Positions 1-10,199 of a stretch of DNA of 55,459 nt are shown here, one piece after another. The position numbers and the translations under genes were made by a program. This DNA is from Leishmania donovani (taxonomy: Eukaryota; Euglenozoa; Kinetoplastea; Trypanosomatida; Trypanosomatidae), in the NCBI RefSeq assembly GCF_000227135.1, contig NC_018254.1:1-55459 (forward strand), read 5' to 3'. Below the pieces are notes generated by a model. It had not been told where the DNA came from and searched no databases. It worked only from the letters and a program-made list of their open reading frames with translations. The stretch's first letter is position 1, and each line of letters begins with the position of its first letter.

Positions 1-1110
1 GGCGAAGCGACGGCAAGCGCCGCTGCACCCCAAGCGCCGCCACAGCACGGGAGGCAAGAAGAGTAGAACACCGAACGAAAAGAAAAAGTAGGCGTCCCTC
101 CCCCTCCTTCAACGAGCTGCGCGCCCCGGCGCCTGCACAGACGCAGCAACCTCTCTCTCGTGGTCGTCCCGCTACGGAGACGGGGCGCGCAAAGCCACTG
201 AGAACCACGACCAAGGCGGTTCAGCGCTGCTGCAAAGGCTGGCGTTTGAGAAGGCAGCAGACGAGTGAGCGGAAGAAAAGAGGGCGAGGGACGAGCACTG
301 AAGGGTGAAGAAGAGCGTTTGTCCCTGCGCAAAAGAGATATTTTGCATCCCCTGAGAACGGAGAGCATACGACGAAGGCCCTCACGAAGGAAAAGGCCAC
401 AGCCAAGTGCCACACAGCTTCCCCACAGACACCGCCACACCGGTACGCAGGGCCACCGCAGCGTCCTCATTCAAAGAGGGCCCTTCATGCGGCAGTATGA
501 TTCGTCAGTTGCAAGCGGGCTACAAGCTGGCCACCGGTAGCACACCACCTCCTTCGCAGGAGGTAAATCTTGGAAGCGGAGCACTCGTTCATACGCAACG
601 CATGCAGATACGAAGCAAGTAGCGAGCGGCTTGCACCCGGGATCGTGCACCGTGAGCCACTGCCACGTTCTTCTCAGGGGGTGAAACGGTCCTGGTCAGA
701 TACTGGGAACGCAGAAAAGAGCGTGCAAGAGCCCACTGGCAGCTGTAAAGACTCAGAGACGGGGGCCCCACAGCGCACCGCTGTTTACACCATGTTTTCC
801 CTTGCTTGGAGGGTAAGCAGGGTTACCGTTTCCTTGCTGATCAGGTGAGGACAGCGGGCGCCGTTGTTTGCTGCCGCCTGTAGCACAGGACCGAAGGTGA
901 AACAGACGATCGAGGGCAGAACCAAACAGTGCAAGAAAGCACTGCACAAGAAGAGACGAGAGACGAAGAGAATGACAGCAAGAGCAATGTCGAGTGCTGA
1001 CGTCGTCGTAGCGGATCTCTTACGACAATCTGCTCCCGTTTCCGGAGTAGACTTTCCGCCCGCTTGTCAGGGTATCGTGGTGTTTTTTCTTTTCGTTTTT
1101 GGCGAGAGGG
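1..1110. other. Left-edge region without a recognisable gene
   Basis: No reading frame in this stretch looks like a conserved protein. The open frames are short, overlap on both strands and are rich in arginine, serine and proline, as expected for GC-rich non-coding DNA. If the remembered synteny with the start of L. major chromosome 27 holds, this is subtelomeric DNA, but no telomeric hexamer array is visible. Confidence 0.5.
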
Positions 1111-1114
1111 GGGA

Positions 1115-2600
1115 TCATGCACTCAAGACAATGCTTCTCAGGCGATTGAGACGGTTGTCAAGGATGCCTGTAAGAGGTGAAGATGCCAGTAAAGGTGCCA
1201 GGCTCGACGAGTGGACGAGGTAGCTGTCCAGGTCGACGAATCCGAGCTCAGCGCACGTTTGAGCCGGGGTGATGATGCGCGCAAACCACTGTAAGCAGCG
1301 GGCAACCCCTTCAGTCGAGGCGCTCCTGCAAGCGGTAGCAGATATTCGCAGTTGAGGGGCACCGCTCGCATGGACGGGTTCAAGGAATAGACTTTGCGTC
1401 GAGACCGTCAAGAATATGTATGAGGCCCTCTCCAGTCACGAGGCGCTGTAGAAATGGCGAGCCAGTGAGTAGGGTAAGGATGGTCAGCGCATGAAAGTAG
1501 GTGAAATAGTCGGCGCATAACAGCGGATACTCGGTCAAGTTCACCAAGTAGAAGAGGCGGCGGCACAGTGCAGGTTTCTCGTGCAGCTTGGGAAGCAGCC
1601 CTCAGCTGTGTAAGAGTTGCAGTGTGTTCGCAACAAGCAAAAATCACGCACACCGACGGGGAACAGGTGTAGGGGGCGTCCCAAAGGCTGTCGCCCCACG
1701 GTCCTCGGGGACGGGCTATGGAAGGTTCGGTGCCACAGACAGTGGCACCAGACGGCGCAGACGTACACCGAGTTCGACGTCTACGCGCAGCAGCAGATGA
1801 CACGACCCCACCGTGTCAAAGTTCGCGAGGTCACTGTTCCCGACGGCGGGTGCTGTGAGTCGCATTGTCTCCTTCGCTGAGGTAAAGTCGGCAAGGACTC
1901 AAACGGCGCAAGACATCGGCACACGTAAGCAACCGGCAGTTGGCAAGAACGGTGTCACCACTTCAGTTTCGCACGCTGCAGTGGCAGGAGCGTGTGACTG
2001 AATGAAGCAAACTCTCAGGCGGCAAGCTTGATGGACGTCTAGTAGCCAACGCTGAGAAGCTCCAGGTTGGGCAGCGAATGGGTGAAATGGTGTGACGCAT
2101 AGGAGCGGTTGGCCAGGAGCATGTGGAGCAAGTCGGCGTGTCGGTGTGGAGAGTCAGCCTAAAGGATGAAACGATGGCCGCCTACGCAAGCCTTCTCTAT
2201 GGAATGAGAAACGGATGCTTGAGTGGCCAAGTCGTCGACATCAGTCGCGTAGCTGCGGACAAGGTCCGCAGAAGCACAGCCTTTAACGACGCTGGCGCAT
2301 GCCTCGGTGCGGCAATCGTGACGCGTAGCGCGGCAGGATCGCTTGTCACCATGGGAGGCGCAGACTTTGTCTTTCCCCTACCCCACGTGCTCAGCAAGGG
2401 GGAGGGGAGCACAGTGAGAGGACGTGTTGTCCTTGCCAATGCTCAGATCGAGCAGAAGCCTGTTCTGCGTGCACGGTATCAGAAGACGGACCAACTCGAG
2501 TGGAGAGAAGGAGACCCCTCCTGTATAGGTACGTGCAGCACTGCTGGAGAAACAAAGTACCTGTGCTAAGGCGTTACCTACGATGACCGCTGAAAGCTGC
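1115..2600 (-). pseudogene. Degenerate protein-coding remnant, multiple frameshifts
   Basis: Several minus-strand segments read as natural-looking protein but lie in different frames and are broken by stops. The clearest are about 2030-2160 (contains HADLLHMLLANRSYASHHFT, then a stop), about 1389-1605 (contains RRLFYLVNLTEYPLLCADYF and TYFHALTILTLLTGSPFLQR, ending at a stop), and about 1115-1370 (contains TPAQTCAELGFVDLDSYLV). Leucine-rich helical segments around 2200-2500 (for example SLKAVLLRTLSAATRLM) may belong too. Together they look like an alpha-helical, possibly armadillo/HEAT-type protein that lost its reading frame. It would be the most promoter-distal unit of the minus-strand cluster, next to the presumed chromosome end. 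The assignment rests on my reading of amino-acid texture, not on a homology search. The alternative is chance open frames. Confidence 0.42.
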
Positions 2601-3036
2601 AGCGGGTCGCAGATACGACCCCCCCCCATCCTTGATCTGGACGCAAGCAGCGCTAGTGCATTCCTTCAGGTATTGCAGGGTATATGTCATACTGGCGGCG
2701 CATGGCTGCCCCCGCAGCAGCGTCCGCGGTACCGTTTCGGTGCGAAGGGTGAGCACGAAGGCAGAAGAAAAAATGTTCTCTGGTGTGATGCGGTTGAGCA
2801 ACGGCCGCGCATGCACAGACGAGAGAGCAAGATAAATCCTGCACAGGCGCCCGCTGATGGAAAAAGTAAAGCGTTTTTTTTTTTCCGGTCGCTTTGCTGT
2901 TGTCGCCTTCACCTGCACCGTATGGAAGCGATGCACTGCTTGGAGGTCATCGCCTCCTGTTGGTCTCTTCGCCGTTACTGGCTCGCTATTCCCTAGTCCT
3001 CTGGGAGTCCGCTCCGCAGGCGCTGTCCATGACGAG
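2601..3036. other. Intergenic, 3' side of the thioredoxin-like gene
   Basis: No coding sequence is recognised. A T-run at about 2874-2884 and mixed-frame short ORFs are all that is visible. It is the likely 3' UTR and polyadenylation region of the gene that ends at 3037. Confidence 0.5.
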
Positions 3037-4434
3037 CTAGAGATACAGCTGAAGAAGCTTACGGCCCTTCTCTGCATGCTCATTGGCGGGTCCCAGCGCT
3101 TCAAAGATGGCTCGAATGACCTGCCGCGCGGGTGTGACGGCCGTGGGACCTAAGCGGAGATCCTTCGGTACAATGCCACCTTCCTTGAGCGCAGATAGCA
3201 GCTTCGGTTCCGCGCGGATGAGGCGAAGGCACTCCTCAATCGCCTGCCCGGCCACTCCCTCCACGTAAAAGGCGACAGCGCGCTTCAGGTGGTGCTTGTA
3301 AAACTGTGCGGGCTCGCTCACGAGCTCGTCGAATTTGAGAAGTCGCATGTAGTTGTCCGTGTCGGGGTCGTAGTCGACTACCTGAATGAGCTCGATGCGC
3401 ACAACGGCCTCCGCAACGCCGCGCATGTCCTGCGGAGCAAACGGGAACTCCTCGCGCACCCGCGCCGCGAGACGAAATGCCTCGTCTCGCTGCTTGGATG
3501 CCATGGCGCACATCGCAAGTCCGCACAAAGCCTCTGGAGCCGAGTTGTAGCAGGGCTCGCGCTTCAGCTTTGCCCACAACTCTGGCGTCATCTTCTTCTC
3601 CGGAACACCGTAGCGCTTCTTCACGATCTCGATGTCCTCCATGGACATGCGAAGTGCCTTTTCGAAGAGTTGCTTGCCTTTCGCAGGGTCGCCGGCCTGC
3701 ATCTTGCCGTGCGCCGCGGCGATGAGGGTCATGGCGTTTTCATCGTCATTGTCCTGACGCCTCACCTTTTGTAATAAGGAGACGCCCTCAGACTCGTTTT
3801 TGGATTCCAACTTGGCGTAGTCGATAAACGCCTCCACGGCCTCCTTCACCTGCGATTCGGTCACCACCCCGGCCATCTTGTCGCAGAACACCTTGTTGCG
3901 CACAAAGTAGATCAAGGGGAACATGTGCGGATCAATGTGAAACTTGGACATGAGCCCCGGCTCCTGTAGGCAGTCTACCATGCCAAGCTTGATCGCGAGA
4001 CCTGCGTCCACGCCAAATTCTTGATACACGTCGCCGAAGTTTTCGTCCTTGAGGCGGCGATTCGCCTGATCCACCTGGTGGCAAAGCAACTCCGTGTACT
4101 GCTTCACCTCGGGGTGGTTGGTAACCATGAAGTACAGAAGTAAAGGAACCTTCGACTCCATCTCGGTCGTAATGTTCTTGGAGGTGACCTGCAAAACGCC
4201 AAGAAAGGCGTCGCGCCGCCCAGCAGGCGTGGGAGAGGGGTGGTGGGTCTGCGGCCCCGTCGCACCTGAGCTCCCGCGGGAGGTCGAAGCCCATCGCTGC
4301 TGCGTCGCGCGTGCTGGGGGCGTACGGGCAACAGGAGTCGGCACGGTCACAAGGCAGCCCAAACCAGTCCAGCTGCACGACAAGCGCGCACGCTGAGCGG
4401 CGCTGAAAAGGGCAGTGCGCGAGAGGCCTCGCAT
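3037..4434 (-). CDS. Thioredoxin-like/TPR protein (YbbN-like), probably mitochondrial
   Basis: 465 residues from the first ATG at 4434. The first 50-60 residues are rich in Arg, Ser and Ala and lack acidic residues, resembling a mitochondrial presequence. Residues of roughly 80-190 have thioredoxin-fold texture: a hydrophobic strand (VPLLLYFMV), an acidic-ended strand (LAIKLGMVDC) and the MFPLIYF segment that corresponds to the cis-proline region. The place where a thioredoxin carries CxxC reads NHPEVKQY, so no redox cysteine pair is present. The C-terminal half is helical with TPR-like repeats (AHGKMQAGDPAKGKQLFEKA and similar), as in bacterial YbbN/CnoX co-chaperones. Role is inferred: a chaperone-like or assembly factor in the mitochondrion. 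It is the leftmost intact gene, so it would be the last in the polycistronic unit. Confidence 0.75.
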   Translation of the reverse strand: MRGLSRTALFSAAQRARLSCSWTGLGCLVTVPTPVARTPPARATQQRWASTSRGSSGATGPQTHHPSPTPAGRRDAFLGVLQVTSKNITTEMESKVPLLLYFMVTNHPEVKQYTELLCHQVDQANRRLKDENFGDVYQEFGVDAGLAIKLGMVDCLQEPGLMSKFHIDPHMFPLIYFVRNKVFCDKMAGVVTESQVKEAVEAFIDYAKLESKNESEGVSLLQKVRRQDNDDENAMTLIAAAHGKMQAGDPAKGKQLFEKALRMSMEDIEIVKKRYGVPEKKMTPELWAKLKREPCYNSAPEALCGLAMCAMASKQRDEAFRLAARVREEFPFAPQDMRGVAEAVVRIELIQVVDYDPDTDNYMRLLKFDELVSEPAQFYKHHLKRAVAFYVEGVAGQAIEECLRLIRAEPKLLSALKEGGIVPKDLRLGPTAVTPARQVIRAIFEALGPANEHAEKGRKLLQLYL

Positions 4435-5246
4435 CTACCAAGGGAGAGAGAACGTCGGTAGAGCGGCAAAAAGATAGGGGACTGCTGAAGGGGAGGGATA
4501 AGGTGAGCCGCTGGCGTTGCATGCCCAGTCACTAGCGAAGAAAACAAAACAGAAAGGGAGGAGGGAGGGCAGGCACAGCGAGGAGGCGTTGACGAGGAGC
4601 GTGGTAGATGAACAATGAAGGCCTTCCCATCCCCGAAAGCTCTGGGGTGCAAAAATATATATACAGGGTAGTGGTGAGAGGGGCAAGCATTTTGCCAGGC
4701 CGCGCTGCCTTCGTTGCCACTGCAAATGGACTGGCAAAGTGCGTTGAAGGTGGCCCTTAGATGTATATATACTTTTCTTTTAAATTGGATCTTGCCACCC
4801 TCCATCATCTGTGCATCCGCAAGCACCTCTCTGTGTACACAGGTGCGTGAGAGTGCATGTACAGCTTGCGGGTCTCTCACGGTTCATGTGCGCTGCATCA
4901 CTTAGCGCGATTCTATAGGGAGAGAGAAAGAGCGGTATCTGAAGACAAAGAAAGAGCACAGAATGGGCAGGGGAGAGGGTTCATGCTTCCTTGTGCGCGG
5001 CAGCGCATTTCAACGTGCAGAAGGCGCAGCGAGGCCAGCAAAACCACCCCCGGAGAGCGTAGAGGCATCATGCGCACACGCAGAGGCGCGCAAAGGAGTC
5101 ACAACAAAGCCGCAACAGATTGACATAGCGGTCACACCGAAAACGAAACAATATAAGAGGTGGCGAAACAAGCGCGGAGAGGCCCGAAGAGCAAGAAGTG
5201 GTGTTCCAATTCTTCGAAAACAGAGAAGTCAAAGCAGAAGAGATGT
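4435..5246. other. Intergenic between thioredoxin-like gene and meckelin gene
   Basis: 812 bp without a supportable gene. Two short AT-rich alternating runs stand out (about 4653-4664 and 4762-4770), as do purine-rich blocks on the plus strand near 4440-4570. The latter read as pyrimidine on the transcribed strand and could serve trans-splicing of the gene at 4434. Confidence 0.45.
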
Positions 5247-8200
5247 CTACAAGAAAAAGCGATCATCAATCATTGTCTTTTGACTCAAGTTCGCGAGCCC
5301 CTCACGGACGCGGTAGAAGTGAACGACAACCTCCACCGCAAAAGCCAGCACCATGGCGACGTAGAAGTTCTGCAGCGCCGTGTCGATCGCGGCAAACAGA
5401 GCAGCGTAGAGCACGAAAAGATCAAAGTCAAGGCCGCACAGAAACGCGCGACCGTACGACTGAACGTCGTCGATGAAGAAGAGATCCTTGCCGCAATGAT
5501 CGCCGCGCTGCGGCCCGTTCATGTACATCACGTTGGGCGGGAAGTCGAGCCACTTTTGCAGCATAAACTTCACCAGAAGCGTGCTCTCCGCGCGACGCAC
5601 GCTTTGCTGGAACGCGTAGTTAATGCGGTCGCGAATAGCCAAGGCCGTCTCTGTGTAGACACAAAGTTGTCGTGAAAAGCAAAAGAGAAAGCGGATATAG
5701 TGCCACTGAGCCGGGTTGGTGGCGCGCTCGCGCTTCAAAAGCGAGCGTTGGTTCTCGATATGCATCTCCATGTAGCACATGTAAAGATATTGGCGGGTAT
5801 ACGGCCCGAGATACACTTCAAGAGACTGGCACTTGCTCTGGCCCCCTAAGCCGCGTACGGGTAGGTTTCCCTGAGCCTCAAGAAACAGGTTGCTCTGGAA
5901 CTCCTCCATACTAACTTCAGCGTGGGCGTGAATGGACTCGCCATGGATGTAGAAGCCCCACTGTTGCTCCAAGAGGATAATGATGGAGATGTTCGACACG
6001 GAGCACAAGTCGACGAACGCCTGCAGGGGGTGCACAACAATGAAGCGATAGTAAATCTGGTACTCGAACAGGTACATGACCAGCGCCACAGCCACCCAAA
6101 AGAAGGTATCAATCGCGACGCGGAGGGTGCCGAAGGAGACGGTCATGTTGTCCACCTGCCGCGACCCGCGCGGGACGCTGGCAGACATGTTCTGGTAATC
6201 GAGGCCAACCAGAAAGAGGAGAATGATCGTCATGGTGAGCAGTGGGCACCAGTAGCGCAGTGCCTGCAACTCGTTCAGCGCATTCGCCACGAACGTTGAG
6301 CGCCACATGCTCACTGGCACAACCTTGTTTTCACGGAGCAGCTGCCCTTTGGATCGCTCCCAGTCGATGACAAAGTAGTCCGCGTTGCACTGCTCCGCTA
6401 GCCGGTACAGCACTGTGATCCCCTTCGCCGTGACGGCGACGTACAGCATCGCGTTCACGTACACGTCGCCTAGCCGCATCGCGCGCGACAAAGACAACTG
6501 CCTCTTGTACGCGATAAACATGTACCACGACGCAACAGCGACAGCGAGGAAGAACATGTTGCTGATGTGGTTGCACAGGTACACAAAGAATCGCAGTAAC
6601 GCGAACCAATCAAGAACGAGGTACTGTCGTCGTCGCATCCAGCCATACGTGCGCACCCACGCCGAGAAGAAGCATAGGGAACACAGGACGATAACCGCGA
6701 CCTTCAGTCCCTGGCTTACAGAGTCGGTGCTGGGCAAGTAATAGGAGCGCATTTCACAGTGGAGTGTGTAATCGGACCGACCGCTGGTGTTGAGCGGCGT
6801 TTGCCGCTCCACTTCGAGGTCGTCCGCGGGTGCTGCATCGGCTATCGTAGACACCATTTTTGACGCGTACTGCAGCACGACAAGTGGGGTCATAACGTAA
6901 CGATCGTCGCGGTGGTCGGTCCCCAGTACTAGACTGGCGCTGCGTAGCGCTGTTACATAGCTGGGCAGCGAGCGAAGCGGTGATGCACCGCTGCCACCCA
7001 CGTTGTCGTAGGCGTAGAACCGCCGTCGAAAAGCGCCCTCGGGCATGGCGCCGTTGGAAGCGACGGCGCCGCCGCGGTACAGCCACGGGTCATAAAATGT
7101 CGCGGGCTCGAATCCGTAGTTGGAGTAATCGATGAGCAGGGGCACAGGCACCAGCCGCGATGCGTTCAACGGGTGGCGAAGGTAAACCTCATAGAATAGA
7201 GTGCGATTTGCGCGAAGGAACCAATGCCAGTTCACATGGCACGATGTGGCGCGTGTGTCACCGGCGGCGAAAAATGTATGCAGCTCTGTGTTCTTGAGAA
7301 AGCACGGGTTGACTTGGCTCACCATGGATTGATAGCCGAGCCAGTTTCCGTACAGATCAAACGCCGACACGACAAGCTGCAGCTTTTGGCGCGCCGAGAG
7401 GCGGAGCTCCGTCGTCACGTTGCTCAAGACATCGGCGTTGCTCCGGGCGTAGTACAGCCAAGGAAGCCCGTCTACCGTCTCACACCACGGATCGTCGCAT
7501 GGCTTGCTCTGCTTGATGTGCTCGTACAGCGCACACGGCGTGGCGGTGACTTGATAGTTCATCACAACGCACAGGTTTGCCAGCAGATTGCACGCTGTGC
7601 TGTTGCCGCGACTGCACAGCAGGGCAGCGCCGAGCGAGTACGTTTGTACAGGAAAAACTCTAGTCAGAGGACCCGCCGCGCCGCTGTTGTCGATGTTCGG
7701 CGGAGAGAGAGCCACCGACGTTCCTGAGGCTGCAGCGGCCATTGAATCATACGCCTCGGTGGGCACACAGGAGCCGTCGTAGAGCATCGTGAAGCCGGCG
7801 CTGCAACGGCACACGCCACTGCTCGCATCGAGTGCATATGGAAAGGAGCATCTCACGCATTCTGAGGAAGCGCATGGGGCGCACATCGCCGCTGTTAGCA
7901 AAAGCGTGCCCACCTGCTTCGCCAAGACGCTCCCCGAAGCGCACACACATGTTTGTGCGGACTCGTCGTACGTGGCATCGACCAAGCAAGTCAGCTGGCG
8001 GTCTCCTCCGCAAGGGAGACAGTACGCGGACGCGTTGCCAGCGCCCACATCGCTCACCATCATTTTCTTCGCGGCGCAGCCCACACACGATAGCTTCCCA
8101 GTGCTGGCGTCTACGTGCAACGCGTAGCCCACATCGCACACGCACGTCCCCTGCACTCGGCGAGCGTGTGCCGGGCACGCCTGACAGCTGCGGTCTGCGA

Positions 8201-8336
8201 CATCCAGTATAAAGCCAAGCGTGTCACAGTCCGTGCTCTGCTGGGATGCCGCACCAACGGCGCAAACAATCATCACCAGCATTGTGCCTATTCTCCAGCC
8301 GCTGGCACGACACGGAAATGAGCGCGACTGCGACAT
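5247..8336 (-). CDS. TMEM67: Meckelin (TMEM67/MKS3), ciliary transition-zone membrane protein
   Basis: 1029 residues from the first ATG at 8336; the open frame runs further upstream but only from a TTG. Residues of about 12-30 form a signal peptide (GTMLVMIVCAVGAASQQ). Residues of about 35-200 are cysteine-rich with repeated CxxC and CxC pairs, as in the meckelin extracellular domain. The middle is a large ectodomain with NxS/T sites. The C-terminal half has several membrane segments, and the very end reads QKTMIDDRFFL, closely matching the conserved meckelin terminus (TFIDERFLI in animals). Human meckelin is 995 residues, so length fits. Meckelin belongs to the MKS module at the ciliary transition zone, and Leishmania builds a flagellum with a transition zone. 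Left neighbour is the thioredoxin-like gene, right neighbour the QTRT2-type gene. Confidence 0.92.
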   Translation of the reverse strand: MSQSRSFPCRASGWRIGTMLVMIVCAVGAASQQSTDCDTLGFILDVADRSCQACPAHARRVQGTCVCDVGYALHVDASTGKLSCVGCAAKKMMVSDVGAGNASAYCLPCGGDRQLTCLVDATYDESAQTCVCASGSVLAKQVGTLLLTAAMCAPCASSECVRCSFPYALDASSGVCRCSAGFTMLYDGSCVPTEAYDSMAAAASGTSVALSPPNIDNSGAAGPLTRVFPVQTYSLGAALLCSRGNSTACNLLANLCVVMNYQVTATPCALYEHIKQSKPCDDPWCETVDGLPWLYYARSNADVLSNVTTELRLSARQKLQLVVSAFDLYGNWLGYQSMVSQVNPCFLKNTELHTFFAAGDTRATSCHVNWHWFLRANRTLFYEVYLRHPLNASRLVPVPLLIDYSNYGFEPATFYDPWLYRGGAVASNGAMPEGAFRRRFYAYDNVGGSGASPLRSLPSYVTALRSASLVLGTDHRDDRYVMTPLVVLQYASKMVSTIADAAPADDLEVERQTPLNTSGRSDYTLHCEMRSYYLPSTDSVSQGLKVAVIVLCSLCFFSAWVRTYGWMRRRQYLVLDWFALLRFFVYLCNHISNMFFLAVAVASWYMFIAYKRQLSLSRAMRLGDVYVNAMLYVAVTAKGITVLYRLAEQCNADYFVIDWERSKGQLLRENKVVPVSMWRSTFVANALNELQALRYWCPLLTMTIILLFLVGLDYQNMSASVPRGSRQVDNMTVSFGTLRVAIDTFFWVAVALVMYLFEYQIYYRFIVVHPLQAFVDLCSVSNISIIILLEQQWGFYIHGESIHAHAEVSMEEFQSNLFLEAQGNLPVRGLGGQSKCQSLEVYLGPYTRQYLYMCYMEMHIENQRSLLKRERATNPAQWHYIRFLFCFSRQLCVYTETALAIRDRINYAFQQSVRRAESTLLVKFMLQKWLDFPPNVMYMNGPQRGDHCGKDLFFIDDVQSYGRAFLCGLDFDLFVLYAALFAAIDTALQNFYVAMVLAFAVEVVVHFYRVREGLANLSQKTMIDDRFFL

Positions 8337-8358
8337 CTTGCTCGTTGAGACGGTGAAG

Positions 8359-8395
8359 CTTGCGGTAGGTCGCAGCGGTGTACGCAAAAAAAAAA
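8359..8395 (-). promoter_or_regulatory. Candidate spliced-leader acceptor of the meckelin gene
   Basis: On the transcribed strand a run of ten T (8386-8395) is followed by the first AG at 8359-8360, 22 bases before the ATG at 8336. Polypyrimidine tract plus first downstream AG is the usual trans-splicing signal in trypanosomatids. Inferred from position only. Confidence 0.5.
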
Positions 8396-9188
8396 GCAGA
8401 GCAGCCTGTTCAACTGGTGAGAGGATGTAGAGGGTACTGAGGCGCCCGTGCGTGTGTCTATATATGTTTACTTGTGTTGGAGTGACTTACGTCTCTATGG
8501 ATGCAGCGTGTGTCTACGTGTGCACGCCTGTGTCTCTGGTGTATGGGAAAGGGTGAAAAGGGCCGAGTGAACCAAACGGTCACCTTCTTCTCGGTATCTA
8601 TTGTTTCTGCTATTCAATTTTTGTGCAGTCGGCGCGGGGTTCTTTTATTCGTAGCGTGCTCCGGCGGCTGTGTGTGTGTGTGTGTGTGGCGCCGTAAAGG
8701 GGGGGGTGCGGTTCGAGCAATCACAGCACCTTGTCGAGATAAGGATGGCATGAAACGGGGTCACAGAGGCAGGCACAACGTCCATTGCAATCAGGCGACC
8801 GATTCAAAGCGGAAGACAGAGGAAGTAAAGAACAGCGTATTCGTTTTTTGTTCACAATGGCTTTCTCACATTCACCGAAGCGCGCAAGCAGTAACGCAGA
8901 GACGGGAAACGTGGCTCACCTTTCCGTCACCTCATTACCAGTGAGCTAACGTGTACAGCAATGACGGTGGCTGTGAAAAGCGGCAGGGACGTTGCCGAAG
9001 CCCCGACCCGCTCTCTTGGGATTCTGTGGGGAAGTCTCTGTCCCGTCGTACTTCCGCTTTCACCTCAGAGGGGTCCTTTGTGGTTGCGTGTGTTGAGTGC
9101 AGCGACACACACAGGCACGCAGCGCGCACAGAATATGGCGAGACTATCATCTCACGTCGTCACACACACGCACGCCAGTGTCATGATA
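8396..9188. other. Intergenic between meckelin and QTRT2-type gene
   Basis: About 790 bp without a recognised gene. It contains a TG dinucleotide repeat (8669-8688) and otherwise mixed sequence. Likely 3' UTR of the gene to the right and 5' region of meckelin. Confidence 0.45.
8669..8688. repeat. (TG)10 microsatellite
   Basis: Ten uninterrupted TG units in an intergenic region. Confidence 0.95.
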
Positions 9189-10199
9189 TCACAGTGCGGA
9201 GGCAACACGGCTCACAAGAGCCTCACGCGTTGACGTGCCGGCGCACCTGTAGGCCCGGACGAGTCGGACCACCTGCGCAAGATTATGCATTACCAAAAGG
9301 ATGTCGCTGTTCATTTCCTGCACAGTAAGAAGATGGTGCACGTAAGCGCGACAGTGCCGCCTGCAGGTGAAGCAATCGCACCCCTCAGCGATGGGGTTGA
9401 TGTCGAGCGCATACATGTTGTCGTTCAAGTCCAGAAGGGGTACGACAGGTTCTGGGGTCGTTGTCGTCGCCTCTTCCAAGGGGAGAAGCAGAGCTACCCC
9501 TTTTTCGGCCAGCGCCCACGGCAGTGGGCACTCCAATAGCGATACGTTGCTCACCATGGCGGCAAGGAGCGCAGAAATGCTGGGTGCTACGCACATTGTG
9601 CACTTTTTTGGCGATAGCTGAAGCGCTTGAAGGGTTTGGAAAAACTCGTAGCTGTTCTCACCGCGAGGCACGGCGTCAATGTAGCCACCCTCGTGTGTGC
9701 GTCCAGCCGAGATGGACGGCAGAATAGTGCACCCCAGGTCCGATGCCTCTTCGGTCTTGGCCAGCCAAGTTTCGGAGCGAGTGGTGGCTACGCGTCGCCG
9801 CTTGTTGAGTGGCTCGCAAAGAGGAAGAGAGTCGTGTACGGCCACCGCCAAGGTTGGCCGCGTCGCCTTGACTATATCACGCCATCTCTCAAAGGAAACC
9901 ACGGCCCGGCCTCTCTCGTTATCACCGGCTACCGTGGTGTCGGTGGAGGACGCACTTGCGTGCAGGCCCTGGAAAGACGAGCGCAGCGTCAGCACAGTCT
10001 TGTACCCCCTCAGACCGCAGTAGGTGCTCAACGGCATCCCGGCCTCGATGCACGGCTTCACAAAGTCCATCGCCTCAAAGACGCTGGTGGCCAGGATTCG
10101 CTCCGATGGTTCGAGAATCGCGTTCGCCTGCGCCGGCGTCAAGGTCGGAACAGCGCCCCGCTTCGTCGGAATTACTAAGAACGGGCCTTGAGCGTCCAT
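9189..10199 (-). CDS. TGT2: Queuine tRNA-ribosyltransferase accessory subunit 2 (QTRT2/TGT2)
   Basis: 336 residues from the ATG at 10199 (MDAQGPFLVIPTKRG); the frame extends upstream only through non-ATG codons and a non-conserved stretch. The N-terminus and segments such as GLRGYKTVL match the TGT TIM-barrel family. The zinc site is complete and canonically spaced: C274, C276, C279 and H305 (CxCx2Cx25H). The catalytic segment is not: where the active subunit has the nucleophilic aspartate and DCVxPTR motif, this protein reads YIDAVPRGENSYEFF. That is the pattern of the non-catalytic partner, which pairs with QTRT1 to exchange guanine-34 for queuine in GUN-anticodon tRNAs. Trypanosoma brucei is known to have two TGT subunits. 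Localisation cannot be read from the sequence. Confidence 0.88.
   Translation of the reverse strand: MDAQGPFLVIPTKRGAVPTLTPAQANAILEPSERILATSVFEAMDFVKPCIEAGMPLSTYCGLRGYKTVLTLRSSFQGLHASASSTDTTVAGDNERGRAVVSFERWRDIVKATRPTLAVAVHDSLPLCEPLNKRRRVATTRSETWLAKTEEASDLGCTILPSISAGRTHEGGYIDAVPRGENSYEFFQTLQALQLSPKKCTMCVAPSISALLAAMVSNVSLLECPLPWALAEKGVALLLPLEEATTTTPEPVVPLLDLNDNMYALDINPIAEGCDCFTCRRHCRAYVHHLLTVQEMNSDILLVMHNLAQVVRLVRAYRCAGTSTREALVSRVASAL

Noticed and set aside
2123..2569. Plus-strand frame of 148 codons with reasonable composition
   Set aside because: No recognised motif and it overlaps the minus-strand fragments. Considered as an alternative to the pseudogene, but the minus-strand text is more protein-like and agrees with cluster direction.
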